DNA of 64,000 nt from Methylobacterium brachiatum (GCF_020523825.1 NZ_JAJALK010000012.1:124001-188000), one strand, 5' to 3'; shown: positions 34,029-42,480, counted from the first letter of the stretch. Program-made: numbers and translations. Notes: generated from the letters alone by a model not told the origin.

Positions 34029-34625
34029 ATGGCCCCCGTGTTTGACCCGCGCGACGCACGATTCATGCTCACTTCCGGTCCCTCGCCCGTCCTGGCGCCC
34101 GAAACCTTCGTGGCGCAGCCGGCCCCCGGGCGCGCCTGCGGCGCCTGCACCCTGTGCTGCAAGGTCTACGACGTGCCGGCGGTGGAGAGCGTGGCGGGCC
34201 AGTGGTGCCGCCACACCAAGGCCGGCCAGGGCTGCGCGATCCACGCGACGCGCCCCGACCATTGCCGGGCGTTCCACTGCCTCTGGATGACCGAGAGCTG
34301 GCTCGGGCCGGAATGGAAGCCCGACCGCGCCAAGATGGTGCTCACCCTCGACCCGCTGTCGCGCAACATGAACGTGCAGGTCGATCCCGGCCAGGCGAAT
34401 GTCTGGCGCCGGGAGCCCTATTACGGCCAGCTCAAGCGCTGGGCGGCGGCCTCCGTGCCCCTGCGCCGCCACGTGCTCGTGCACGTCAACAAGACCACCA
34501 CGGTGGTCCTGCCGGACCGGGACGTCAGCCTCGGGGTGGTCGCGCCGGACGAGCGGATCGTGTCGCACGACCGGATGACCCCGCAGGGTCCGAGCTTCGA
34601 CGTGCAGAAGGTCAAAGCCGCGTAA
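34029..34625 (+). CDS. YkgJ-like cysteine-cluster protein
   Basis: The product is 198 residues from ATG 34029, or 186 from ATG 34065 (MLTSGPSPV). It carries the metal-binding cysteine cluster GRACGACTLCCKVYDVPA, then WCRHTKAGQGCAIHATRP and HCRAFHCLW. This is the CxxCxxCC...C...GCxIH...CxxFxC layout of YkgJ/UPF0153 proteins, proposed to bind zinc or iron. The C-terminal half is soluble and unassigned. It starts divergently from the aminotransferase and 40 bp before the glutathione peroxidase on the same strand. Confidence 0.8.
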   Translation: MAPVFDPRDARFMLTSGPSPVLAPETFVAQPAPGRACGACTLCCKVYDVPAVESVAGQWCRHTKAGQGCAIHATRPDHCRAFHCLWMTESWLGPEWKPDRAKMVLTLDPLSRNMNVQVDPGQANVWRREPYYGQLKRWAAASVPLRRHVLVHVNKTTTVVLPDRDVSLGVVAPDERIVSHDRMTPQGPSFDVQKVKAA

Positions 34626-34665
34626 CACCCTTGCGGCGATCGCCTGTTTGCCCGAGTGATCGCGC

Positions 34666-35160
34666 ATGACGACGACTCACGATTTCACCGTTCCCGCGGC
34701 CGACGGGAGCCCGTACCCCCTCGCGCAGCATCGCGGCGAGGTGCTGCTCATCGTGAACACGGCCTCGCGCTGCGGCTTCACCCCGCAATATGCCGGGCTG
34801 GAGACGCTGTGGCGGGCGCATCGCGACGCGGGCCTGACGGTCCTGGGCTTCCCCTGCAACCAGTTCGGCGCGCAGGAACCGGGGGACGCCGCCGAGATCG
34901 CCAAGTTCTGCTCGCTGACCTACGACGTCAGCTTCCCGGTGCTCGGCAAGGTGGCGGTGAACGGCCCGGAGGCCGAACCGCTGTTCGACCACCTGAAACA
35001 GGCCCGCTCGGGCCTGTTCGGCACGAAGGCGATCAAGTGGAACTTCACCAAGTTCCTGGTCGGCCGGAACGGTCAGGTGATCGCCCGGTTCGCGCCGTCG
35101 GCGAAGCCGGCCTCGCTGGAGGGGAAGGTGCGGTCGGCGCTGGCCCAGCCGGCGCGGTAG
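34666..35160 (+). CDS. Glutathione peroxidase-family thiol peroxidase
   Basis: The 164-residue product carries the peroxidatic Cys at C36 in VNTASRCGFTPQY, the GFPCNQFGAQEPG loop with the resolving Cys, and WNFTKFLVGRNGQVIARFAP. Cys replaces selenocysteine, and the second Cys suggests a thioredoxin-linked mechanism, as in BtuE and other non-selenium enzymes. It reduces hydrogen or lipid peroxides in the cytoplasm. It follows the YkgJ-like gene by 40 bp. Confidence 0.95.
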   Translation: MTTTHDFTVPAADGSPYPLAQHRGEVLLIVNTASRCGFTPQYAGLETLWRAHRDAGLTVLGFPCNQFGAQEPGDAAEIAKFCSLTYDVSFPVLGKVAVNGPEAEPLFDHLKQARSGLFGTKAIKWNFTKFLVGRNGQVIARFAPSAKPASLEGKVRSALAQPAR

Positions 35161-35172
35161 GAGGTTGGCGCC

Positions 35173-35472
35173 TCAGACCGGATCGGCTTCCGCGAGCCGG
35201 CGCGGCTCCGCCGCCAGCCGCAGCAGGCTGCGCAGCGGCGCGATCCGCGACGGGCGCATCGAGTCGCGCAGGATCCCGACCAGGAACCGGGCCTCGGCGA
35301 TCTTCCCCAGGGTCGAATCCGCGGCGCCGGCGATCAGCGCCTGACGTTCCAGCCGCGACAGGGCCGCGAACAAAGCCTCGCGCGCCGCCTCGTCGTCGGA
35401 AGACTGCTTGGTGGCAAGAAGCGCGGCCAATTCGCCGGTGAAACGACTGTCATGGCAAGGATCGGCGCGCAT
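35173..35472 (-). CDS. Hypothetical helical protein, 99 residues
   Basis: The 99-residue product (MRADPCHDSRFTGELAALLA) is predicted all-helical and soluble, with charged amphipathic stretches REALFAALSRLERQALIAGA and LGKIAEARFLVGILRDSMRP. No family is recognised. It lies convergent to the peroxidase, 12 bp away, and downstream of the ATP12 gene. Translation-like codon use supports a real gene, but no homology is visible. Confidence 0.6.
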   Translation of the reverse strand: MRADPCHDSRFTGELAALLATKQSSDDEAAREALFAALSRLERQALIAGAADSTLGKIAEARFLVGILRDSMRPSRIAPLRSLLRLAAEPRRLAEADPV

Positions 35473-35618
35473 GGATGATCCGACGACTGGAATAGCCCGA
35501 CCCTAAGTCAATCCTCGCGGCATGTCAGCCGGCTACGCGGCCTCGCGACAGCGAGTCCGGGCATGTTGCGCAAGCGCATCTGCGCAATCCACCCTGCCAG
35601 GCGGGCACAGCCGAATGG

Positions 35619-36407
35619 TCAGACGCTGGCGATCAGCTCGGCCGCGGCCTCGAATTCCGTCCGGCGGATCGCCAGCCGCGCCTCGGCCTCGGCGTCGCTG
35701 CCCCAGATTGCCGCCTGGTAGGTCTCGTCGACATGGGCCGCGTCCCAGGCCTCGGCCGGGCTGAGGCGGCCGCGCAGGACCGCGAGCGCGATCAGCAGCG
35801 AGCCGGTCAGCGTGGTCAGTGTGTGCAGGCCGGCCAGCCGGAACGGGCTCTCGACCGCGGCGACCGCGTCGGACAAAGCCCGCACGGTATCGGGCGGCTG
35901 CTCCACATGCATCACGCCCTCGCTGAGGATCACCCGGGCGCCAAAAGTCTCCCGCGCCCAGTCGAGGATCGGGTCCCAGGACGCGGCCTGGGCCGAGACC
36001 AGGCGCTCCGGATCCCCGGCGCGATAGGCGAGCAGATCGGTGCCGGCATAGGCGGAGAGATCCTCCACCACGGCGGCGTGCCGGGGGGCGACGCCGTCGA
36101 TGCTGGTATTGGCCAGCCGGGTCAGCGGCATCCTGGCCGGATCGATCACCGTGTCCTGGGCCGCCCATTCGGCCGCGATCTTCTCGGCGAGCGCCCGGGT
36201 CGGCAGGCTCAGCGGGTTGCGGGCGGGGGTGTTCGCCGGACGGCCGTCGAGGGTCAGCCGGAACCCGTCCGGGCCCTCGGCGAAGCCGGCCTCCTGATAG
36301 AACCGCCGGGGCAGGGCGGGCTTGGCATGGCCGCGGGCCGCCCGCACGGGATCGGGTCGCTCCCCGTCGCCCGGTTCGCCGAGCCACTCGTTCGTCACAT
36401 CGCTCAT
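35619..36407 (-). CDS. ATP12-family F1-ATPase assembly chaperone
   Basis: ATG 36407 (MSDVTNEWLGEPGDGERP) gives 262 residues. The ATP12 pattern is clear: RRFYQEAGFAEGPDGFRLTL, DGRPANTPARNPLSLPTRAL, AEKIAAEWAAQ, MPLTRLANTSID, YAGTDLLAYRAGDPERLV, WDPILDWARETFGA, HTLTTLTGSLLIALAVLRG. In mitochondria ATP12 binds F1 alpha subunits; homologues are standard in Alphaproteobacteria. The cluster rluA-HAD-ATP12 on the same strand is conserved in related genomes. A palindromic repeat begins 54 bp upstream. Confidence 0.93.
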   Translation of the reverse strand: MSDVTNEWLGEPGDGERPDPVRAARGHAKPALPRRFYQEAGFAEGPDGFRLTLDGRPANTPARNPLSLPTRALAEKIAAEWAAQDTVIDPARMPLTRLANTSIDGVAPRHAAVVEDLSAYAGTDLLAYRAGDPERLVSAQAASWDPILDWARETFGARVILSEGVMHVEQPPDTVRALSDAVAAVESPFRLAGLHTLTTLTGSLLIALAVLRGRLSPAEAWDAAHVDETYQAAIWGSDAEAEARLAIRRTEFEAAAELIASV

Positions 36408-36460
36408 GGATGCCAGATAGGAGCTTTCGGGTTCGTCGGCGAGCCTCGTCGGAAGTCGCA

Positions 36461-36554
36461 CCGTCATCGCGCGCGGAGCGAAGCGGCCCCGGATGAGGCG
36501 CGTTCTCCACGCGGTGCGATTCCCGGGGTCGCGTCGCTACGCCCGCGATGACGG
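36461..36554. repeat. CGTCATCGCG-type palindromic repeat overlapping a gene end
   Basis: The left arm ccgtcatcgcgcgcggagcg (36461-36480) and the inverted right arm ending cccgcgatgacgg (36554) define a degenerate member of the GTCATTGCGAGCG repeat class. Its right arm lies inside the last codons of the HAD gene and supplies that gene's TAG stop (36537-36539) and final residues (SPSSRA). It may also end transcription before the ATP12 gene. Confidence 0.65.
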
Positions 36555-37226
36555 CGAAGCGTGAGAATCCGGAGGCTCCCCCCCGGACAGCAGCCCTTCC
36601 AGCGCGCCCGCGCTCGACACCACCGTGACCGCCCCCGCCCCGTAGAGGGCCCCGGCCGGGTGATAGCCCCAGCCGACCCCCACGGCGACGGCCCCGGCCG
36701 ACACGCCCATGCCGATGTCGAAGGTGGTGTCGCCGACCATGACGGTCGCCTCGGGGGCGCAGCCGGCCTCGGCCATCGCCTGGAGCAGCATGGTCGGATC
36801 GGGCTTCGACGGCGCGTCGTCCGCGCTCTGCGTGGTCACGAACCAGTCGGCCCAGCCGTGATGCGCGATCAGGCGGTCGACGCCGCGCCGGGACTTGCCG
36901 GTGGCGAGGCCGATCAGCACGTCCTCGCGGGCATGCAGCCGCGCCAGCAGCTCGCCCATGCCCGGGAACAGCGGCTCCTCGTAGGCGGGATCGACCCGCA
37001 GGCGGTTGTAGGCCTGCTTGTAGCTCTCCGAGAGTTCGACGATCGGCCCGTCCTCGCCCACGAGGCGGCGGAACGCCTGCGGCAGCGACAGGCCGACCAC
37101 CGAGAGCGCCTCGCGCCGGCCCGGGGCCGGCAGGCCGTTCTCCGCGAAGGCGAGGCCCTGGGCCGCCACGATCAGGTGCTGGCTGTCGACCAGCGTGCCA
37201 TCGACGTCGAAGACGATCAGCTTCAT
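36537..37226 (-). CDS. HAD-superfamily phosphatase, PGP-like
   Basis: ATG 37226 gives 229 residues. HAD motifs are intact: I, LIVFDVDGTLVDSQ near the N-terminus; II, GLATGKSRRG; III, the conserved lysine in SKPDPTMLLQAM; IV, VMVGDTTFDIGMG. The helical cap matches the phosphoglycolate phosphatase-like subfamily IA. The genomic partners rluA and ATP12 suggest the conserved alphaproteobacterial cluster. The C-terminal tail (SHASPSSRA) is encoded by the arm of a palindromic repeat and is probably not original. It starts 31 bp after the PsiF-like gene. Confidence 0.9.
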   Translation of the reverse strand: MKLIVFDVDGTLVDSQHLIVAAQGLAFAENGLPAPGRREALSVVGLSLPQAFRRLVGEDGPIVELSESYKQAYNRLRVDPAYEEPLFPGMGELLARLHAREDVLIGLATGKSRRGVDRLIAHHGWADWFVTTQSADDAPSKPDPTMLLQAMAEAGCAPEATVMVGDTTFDIGMGVSAGAVAVGVGWGYHPAGALYGAGAVTVVSSAGALEGLLSGGEPPDSHASPSSRA

Positions 37227-37257
37227 CGCCCGGGTGCGCCCGGCGCGGCGCGGCCGG

Positions 37258-37701
37258 TCACGGCTTGCGGCCCGGCTGCACCGGCTGGCCGGCGCTCGGC
37301 TGCGCCGGCTGGCCATGCGTGCGCTCGTAGCCGAGGCGGCAGCGGATCAGGAACCGCCGGCGCTTGCCGCCGCGCAGCCCGCGCTGGTGCGAGGCGCGGT
37401 TGCAGGCCGCGTAGGACCGCCGCCGGCGCTCGGCCCGGGCGCTCGAGGCCGGCCGTTGGGCGGCTTGAGGCTGGGCATTCGACGGCGCGGGGGAGGGCGC
37501 AGGCTGCTGGGGCGCCTCGGCGGCGGGGGCGGTCTGGGCCGGCGCGGGCGTGGCCGGTGCCGGCTGGGTCTGCCGGGACGCGTTGGATGGCGGTGCCGGA
37601 TTTGTCGACGCGGCCGGCTTTGCCGCCTCGCCCGGCGCGGCATAGGCCGCCGGCCCGACGAGGCAGAGGGCGGCGAGGCAGGCCAACGTCGCGAGCTTCA
37701 T
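37258..37701 (-). CDS. Secreted Pro/Ala-rich protein with PsiF-like end
   Basis: The 147-residue product has a Sec signal (MKLATLACLAALCLVGPAAYA), a low-complexity Pro/Ala/Gln/Ser linker (about 25-90), and a basic C-terminal domain with AACNRASHQRGLRGGKRRRF and two cysteines. This resembles the PsiF-repeat pattern CNxxAxxxxLxGxxRxxFxxxC. PsiF in E. coli is a phosphate-starvation protein of unknown function. Assignment of the domain is moderate. It is upstream of the HAD gene by 31 bp on the same strand. Confidence 0.7.
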   Translation of the reverse strand: MKLATLACLAALCLVGPAAYAAPGEAAKPAASTNPAPPSNASRQTQPAPATPAPAQTAPAAEAPQQPAPSPAPSNAQPQAAQRPASSARAERRRRSYAACNRASHQRGLRGGKRRRFLIRCRLGYERTHGQPAQPSAGQPVQPGRKP

Positions 37702-37867
37702 ACGTCAGGGTCTCGAACCGCGGGAAATCGGCCCCGCGGCGGAACGGCGGGTCACTGATCAGCATATGAGGCGAGTCGGCCGATTGCCAAGGCGTGGCGG
37801 ACGCGAGACCTATGGGCCGCGGGCGGCGCTGCACCGGGATATCGGGGCCGGCACGCGTGAGAGCCCC

Positions 37868-38581
37868 ATGACCCTCGTCCTGCTCCCCGGCTTCATGACC
37901 GATCCCGACCTCTGGGCGGACATGCTGCCGCGCCTCGCACCGCTCGGCCCGGTCCTGCACGGCGACCTCACCCGGGATTCCGGCATCGACGCCATGGCAC
38001 GGCGGGTCGCAGCGGCGGCGCCCGAGCGATTCGCGCTGATCGGCTTCTCGATGGGCGGCTACGTGGCGCGGGAGATCGCGCGGCTCGCGCCGGAGCGGGT
38101 CCGGGCGCTCGTGCTGATCGCCACCTCGGCCCGGGCCGACACGCCGGCCCAGGCGAGGCGGAAGGCGGCGGCCGTGGAGAACGTCCGCCGCCGGGGATTT
38201 TCGGGGCTCAGCCGGGCCGCGATCCTCGGCTCGGTCCATCCCGACCGGGCCGGCGACGCGGCGCTGATCGCCCGTATCCGCGCGATGGGCGATCGGCTCG
38301 GCGGCGAGGTGTTCCTGCGCCAGGCCGGTGAGGCCCGGACCAGCGACCTGGACCGGCTTGGCGCGATCGCCTGCCCGACCCGGGTGGTGGCCGCCGCCCA
38401 GGACGGCCTGCGCAGCCTCGACGAGGCCCGGGAGCTGCAGGCCGGCATCCATGGCGCCGCCCTGACGGTGATCGACGGCTCCGGCCACATGCTGCCGATG
38501 GAGGCCCCCGACGCCCTGGCGGAGGCCATCGTGCCGTGGCTCCAGGCTCAGCTTTCCGGCGCCTCGACGATCGGGTCGTAG
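37868..38581 (+). CDS. Alpha/beta hydrolase
   Basis: ATG 37868 (MTLVLLPGFMTDPDLWADML) gives 237 residues; the longer frame from 37766 lacks homology-like sequence. The nucleophile elbow is GFSMGGYVA, the oxyanion segment LLPGFMTDPDLW, and the catalytic His lies in IDGSGHMLPMEAPDAL. The acid is probably in VVAAAQDGLRS. These residues fit the alpha/beta hydrolase_1 family (esterase or peptidase-like); the substrate is unknown. Its last 34 bp overlap the convergent rluA-type gene. Confidence 0.88.
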   Translation: MTLVLLPGFMTDPDLWADMLPRLAPLGPVLHGDLTRDSGIDAMARRVAAAAPERFALIGFSMGGYVAREIARLAPERVRALVLIATSARADTPAQARRKAAAVENVRRRGFSGLSRAAILGSVHPDRAGDAALIARIRAMGDRLGGEVFLRQAGEARTSDLDRLGAIACPTRVVAAAQDGLRSLDEARELQAGIHGAALTVIDGSGHMLPMEAPDALAEAIVPWLQAQLSGASTIGS

Positions 38582-39957
38582 CGGGAGGCGTCGAAGCCCA
38601 GGAGGTTCCAGCTCTGGGCCATGTGCGGCGGCAGCGGCGCGCTGACATCCACCGGCCGGCCGGTGCGCGGATGCGGGATCACGATCCGGCGGGCGAGCAG
38701 GTGCAGCCGGTTCTGGATGCCGCCGGGCAGCTCCCAGTTCTCCACCGAGAAGTATTTCGGGTCGCCGACGATCGGGTGGCCGATATGGGCCGCGTGGGCG
38801 CGCAGCTGGTGCGTGCGCCCGGTGACCGGCTTGAACGACAGCCAGGAAAGCTTCTGGGCGGCCTGATCGACCATGGCGTAATAGGTGAGCGCGTGGCTCG
38901 CGCCCTCGTCGCCGTGCTTGGCGACCCGCATGCGCGCGTCGGCATCGGTCGGCTCGTCCTTGGCGAGGTAGGTCGAGACCCGCCCCTGCCGCACCCGCGG
39001 CACGCCCGCGGTGAGTGCCCAGTAGATCTTTCGCGCCGCCCGCGAGCGGAAGCTCTTGGCGAGCGTCGCGGCCGCCAGCCGCGTCTTGGCGATGATCAGG
39101 CAGCCGGCCGTATCCTTGTCGAGCCGGTGGACGAGACGGGGCTTCTGGCCGTCCGGCCCGGTCAGCGCCGCGAGCAGCCCGTCGACGTGGCGGACCGTGC
39201 CCGACCCGCCCTGGACCGCGAGGCCGAAGGGCTTGTTCAGGATCATCATGTCGGCGTCCTCGTAGAGGATCAGCGAGCGGATGAACTCGGCATCGTCCTG
39301 CTCCCGGGCGGCGCTGCGCGGCCGCTCGGTCGGCTGGTCGAGGCGCAGCGGCGGGACGCGCACGCTCATGCCCGGCTCCAGCCGGTCGTTCGGCTTGGCG
39401 CGCTTGCCGTCGACCCGCAGCTCGCCCTTGCGGACGATGCTCTGGACCCGGGTGAAGGGCAGCAACGGGAAGCGCGCGGTGAGGAAGCGGTCGATGCGCA
39501 TGCCCGCCTCGTCCGGTTCGACCGTCAGGGTCTGCACCCCGGAGGCGAGGGTCGCGGAGGCGGCGGCGCGCTGCTCGCGCCGGGTCGGGCCGGCCGGCGG
39601 CGCCGATGGCTCGGGCCGCGACTCGACGGACCGGGTCTGCGCCTTCGCGGCCGGCCTGGCGCCGGGCCGGGGCGGCGCCTTGCGCGGGGGCGGCGCATCC
39701 TTGCGCTCGTCCCGGGCCGGCCGGGGCTTCGGCTTGGCGGCAGCCGCCGCGGCCGCGGCGACGGCGTGGGGCGTGCCCGCCGCGGTCCAGGGATCGCGCG
39801 CGCCGGCATCGTCGCCGCGGTTGCGGGCGGCGCGCTCGGCGGCGTCGCGGGCGCTGGTGCGCGGGCCGGTGCGGGCGCGCTCGCCATACGGCTGAAACTT
39901 ACCGGCCGGGGGCTTGCGCCCCTTCGGGCCGCCGCGTGGGGGTGGTCGTGTCGTCAT
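38548..39957 (-). CDS. RluA-family 23S/tRNA pseudouridine synthase
   Basis: ATG 39957 gives 469 residues. The first 150 are low-complexity and basic/Ala/Pro-rich (GPKGRKPPAGKFQPYGERAR, an Ala run, PPPRKAPPRPGARPAAK). An S4 RNA-binding domain follows (MRIDRFLTARFPLLPFTRVQ, RKGELRVDGKRAKPNDRL). The catalytic domain carries Asp in RLVHRLDKDTAGCL and GRTHQLRAHAAHIGHPIVGD. RluC-like enzymes modify 23S rRNA; exact sites cannot be read. The disordered N-terminus is longer than in E. coli RluC. The 3' end overlaps the alpha/beta hydrolase by 34 bp. Confidence 0.94.
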   Translation of the reverse strand: MTTRPPPRGGPKGRKPPAGKFQPYGERARTGPRTSARDAAERAARNRGDDAGARDPWTAAGTPHAVAAAAAAAAKPKPRPARDERKDAPPPRKAPPRPGARPAAKAQTRSVESRPEPSAPPAGPTRREQRAAASATLASGVQTLTVEPDEAGMRIDRFLTARFPLLPFTRVQSIVRKGELRVDGKRAKPNDRLEPGMSVRVPPLRLDQPTERPRSAAREQDDAEFIRSLILYEDADMMILNKPFGLAVQGGSGTVRHVDGLLAALTGPDGQKPRLVHRLDKDTAGCLIIAKTRLAAATLAKSFRSRAARKIYWALTAGVPRVRQGRVSTYLAKDEPTDADARMRVAKHGDEGASHALTYYAMVDQAAQKLSWLSFKPVTGRTHQLRAHAAHIGHPIVGDPKYFSVENWELPGGIQNRLHLLARRIVIPHPRTGRPVDVSAPLPPHMAQSWNLLGFDASRYDPIVEAPES

Positions 39958-40104
39958 GATTCCGCCAGCACCCGTCTCCGCTTCGGACGGAACGTCCGGG
40001 CGCATCAGCCGCGGCGTCGCGGAGGACCCGGACCGATGGGGTCGCCCGGCTCTAGCATCGCGGGGGCGCAGCGGCAAAGGCGGTGGTGGCCGGCGCCACA
40101 ACCG

Positions 40105-41067
40105 TCAGTACTTGAGACCGGTGTCGCACAGCACCGTGACGGCGATCGCGTCCGCCGGCAGGCGGCCCGAGGCGAGCAGGGATGCGGCGGCGCAGACATT
40201 GGCCGCCGCCGAGTAGCCGACATGCAGGCCCTCCCGCGCCGCCAGCAACCGGCGCCAGTGCGCGGCCTCGTCGTCGGACACCGCGAGGGCCAGATCCATG
40301 AGCCCGGGATCCCAATGCGGCGGCACGCTGCCGTAGCCCGTCCCCTGCAGGACATGGCGCGGCTTGGCGACGGGCTCGCCCGCCAGCGGCCGGCAGCCCT
40401 CGGGCTCCACCGCCGCACAGATAATGCGCGGATCGCGCGCCCGGAGCGCCGCCGCAACCCCGAGGAAGGTCGCGCCCGTTCCCACCGACGCGACCCAGGC
40501 CTCGATCCGCCCGCCGCATTGCGCCCAGATCTCCGGGCCGGTCGTATCCCGGTGGATCGCGACGCCTTCCGGAGCGTGAAACTGGTCGACGTAGAAACCG
40601 CCGCGCTCCCGGGCGGTGTGCCGCGCCGCCTCGGCAGCGGCCGCGACATCGGCCCCGGTCACCTGTCCCGGCACACCGTCGACCTGCGGGACCAGCACGA
40701 CCTCCGCCCCGAGCGCCTCCAGCATCCGCGCCCGCTGCGGGCTGTTCCCGGCCGAAAGGGTGACGACCAGCGGGTGCCCCAGCGCGGCGCAGGCCACGGC
40801 CAGGCCGGCTCCCATATTGCCGCTCGACATCTCCACGACCGCGGCGGCCGGGGCGAGCCGCCCATCCGCCCGGGCGGCGCGCAGGATCGCGCGGGCCGCC
40901 CTGTCCTTGACGCTTCCGCCGGGCTGCATGAACTCGGCTTTCGCCAGGATGCGGCCCGGTCCGGGATGGACCCGGTCGAGGGCGATCAGGGGCGTGCCGC
41001 CGATGAGATCGAGGGCGGACGCGGCGATGGTCGATGGCACGGACGCGGACTCGGCGCGGGTGATCAC
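40105..41067 (-). CDS. Cysteine synthase-like PLP enzyme
   Basis: GTG 41067 gives 320 residues (MITRAESASVPSTIAASAL). The fold-type II PLP pattern is clear: IGGTPLIALDRVHPGPG, the Schiff-base lysine in PGGSVKDRAARAIL, the phosphate-binding VEMSSGNMGAGLAVACAALG, SVGTGATFLGVAAAL and CDTGLKY at the end. It belongs to the O-acetylserine sulfhydrylase/cystathionine beta-synthase group. No serine acetyltransferase is nearby, so the exact substrate is open. The frame extends upstream over the NUDIX 3' end, which is an artefact. Confidence 0.88.
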   Translation of the reverse strand: MITRAESASVPSTIAASALDLIGGTPLIALDRVHPGPGRILAKAEFMQPGGSVKDRAARAILRAARADGRLAPAAAVVEMSSGNMGAGLAVACAALGHPLVVTLSAGNSPQRARMLEALGAEVVLVPQVDGVPGQVTGADVAAAAEAARHTARERGGFYVDQFHAPEGVAIHRDTTGPEIWAQCGGRIEAWVASVGTGATFLGVAAALRARDPRIICAAVEPEGCRPLAGEPVAKPRHVLQGTGYGSVPPHWDPGLMDLALAVSDDEAAHWRRLLAAREGLHVGYSAAANVCAAASLLASGRLPADAIAVTVLCDTGLKY

Positions 41068-41132
41068 GCCGCACAGCCTAGCAGCGGCTCCCGGGCCCCG
41101 ACAGGGCCGGAACCGAGGACGCGCATTCGCGG

Positions 41133-41594
41133 CTATGGCCGCCCCTCGGCGAGAAGCCGCGCCTTGAGCCCGACCGGGTACAGATCCGGCCCGCCCGCGC
41201 GATCCAGTTCCTCCAGATCGCACCAGCGGGCGATGCAGGGCGTGCCGCAATCCTCGTGGAAGACCACCCGCTCCTGCTTATCGAGTGCGCTCGGCGGCAG
41301 GGCGACCGGGAACAGGAACAGCACCTCGTGCCCCGGGCTGCCCTCGTGCGTGTACAGGTTCTCCATCACGAACGGGGCACCGAGAACCCGCACGGTGAGG
41401 CCGAGCTCTTCCCGGAACTCCCGCACGAGCGCCGCCTCCGCCGGCTCGCCGAACCCGACGCTGCCCCCGAGGGGGCGCACGCCCTTGAGGCGCCCGTCAT
41501 CGGTATAGACCTCGGCGACGAGCAGCCGGCTTCCCCGCCAGGGCAGGCCGAGCGCCTTCACGCGGATCTCCGAAGGGGGGCGCCAGACATGCAT
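41133..41594 (-). CDS. NUDIX hydrolase
   Basis: The 153-residue product contains a complete Nudix box (GX5EX7REUXEEXGU): GSVGFGEPAEAALVREFREE followed by LGL. Preceding strands (LVAEVYTDDGRLKGVRPLGG) and C-terminal VFHEDCGTPCIARW fit the fold. The enzymes hydrolyse nucleoside diphosphates linked to another moiety; the substrate is not predictable. It lies 65 bp upstream of the cysteine synthase-like gene. Confidence 0.92.
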   Translation of the reverse strand: MHVWRPPSEIRVKALGLPWRGSRLLVAEVYTDDGRLKGVRPLGGSVGFGEPAEAALVREFREELGLTVRVLGAPFVMENLYTHEGSPGHEVLFLFPVALPPSALDKQERVVFHEDCGTPCIARWCDLEELDRAGGPDLYPVGLKARLLAEGRP

Positions 41595-41814
41595 GGGGTT
41601 CGGTATTCCGCGCCGCCGAGGGGCGCAACGGCCTGCACTGGCCTCCAGAGCGCCAAGCTGCGCGGCGCCGTGTCGGACTGTCCGGCCCAGCGCGGCGCAG
41701 ATTTCATGGGGTGGCGCGTTTCGACATCCCGGCCGACGCGCAGCGTGCCCGCCGCCGAAACTGGGATCGTCCCTGCGGCTCAGGCCAGGTTATCCGCGCC
41801 GCCGAGGACGAATC

Positions 41815-42174
41815 TCACCCGATCGCGTATGCGCGCTTGACGATCGGTTCGGGCCGATCGACCGGCTCCTGGACGCGCGGCGCGGCGGCGAGTTCGCTCT
41901 GGATCTCGGCCTGGTGCTTGCGCGCATTGGCGATCTCGAAGCGCGTCTGCAGCTCCATCAGCGTTTCCATGCTGCACCCGAACACCGTCTCGATGCGCAG
42001 GGCCAGCTCCGCCGTGAGTGCCGTCTTCTCGTTGAGGAAGTCGGACAGCGCCTGACGGGTCACGCCGAGCAAGCTGGCCGCGGCCATGACGGTCAGGTTG
42101 CGCGCCTCCAAAATATTGCGCCGCACGAAACCGCCGGGATGACCCGGATTTTCCAGTTGATACGTGATACTCAT
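41815..42174 (-). CDS. higA: HigA-like antitoxin (XRE family), orphan
   Basis: ATG 42174 after GAGGGGGACGCG gives 119 residues. The N-terminal YQLENPGHPGGFVRRNILEA and the helix-turn-helix TVMAAASLLGVTRQALSDFL match HigA addiction-module antitoxins. The tail (RKHQAEIQSELAAAPRVQEP) is longer than in minimal HigA. No HigB/RelE-type toxin is recognisable on either side, so it seems solitary, perhaps now acting as a regulator. The reading frame continues upstream without a stop for 92 codons into low-G+C sequence starting at TTG 42450. Confidence 0.8.
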   Translation of the reverse strand: MSITYQLENPGHPGGFVRRNILEARNLTVMAAASLLGVTRQALSDFLNEKTALTAELALRIETVFGCSMETLMELQTRFEIANARKHQAEIQSELAAAPRVQEPVDRPEPIVKRAYAIG

Positions 42175-42180
42175 CGCGTC

Positions 42181-42480
42181 CCCCTCGTCTACGTCAGCTC
42201 TAGACCATCGGTTTATATAGATGTCTCGTACGTCCCGTGAGACGATCTTGTTACCTCCCCCTTTCATCAGCTTGGCCGATATACGCGGCAGATCACCAGT
42301 GGTTCCACCGACAACGACCCTATGTAACCTGTGATGATGCTCAATATCGGGCAAATCATCGAGAAATTTTTCTCGTAAGTGTTTCATTTTCTGCAACACA
42401 TGGGGTGAATGACTGATAAGATCACCCATCGATACAAAGCCGAGTTGCAAAAAGACTTGCTATCACATCCGCGCCCGGCG
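42181..42480 (-). other. Low-G+C islet upstream of higA with in-frame open stretch
   Basis: This 300-bp stretch is far lower in G+C than its surroundings and has AT-ending codons. On the minus strand a frame opens at TTG 42450 or ATG 42429 and runs in phase into higA, encoding MGDLISHSPHVLQKMKHLRE and later KLMKGGGNKIVSRDVRDIYI. No HigB or other domain is recognised. There is no ribosome-binding site before ATG 42429. It may be a foreign remnant, the decayed toxin gene, or a genuine N-terminal extension of the antitoxin. It is not called as a CDS. Confidence 0.4.

Noticed and set aside
38536..41508. A 990-codon plus-strand open frame
   Set aside because: It is antisense to RluA and the cysteine synthase-like gene, with Arg/Gly/His-rich composition typical of shadow frames in high-G+C DNA.
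42175..42480. A HigB-type toxin next to higA
   Set aside because: The translation lacks the HigB/RelE pattern (LR...K.L.GDR.G..S.RIN..WR), so no toxin is called.
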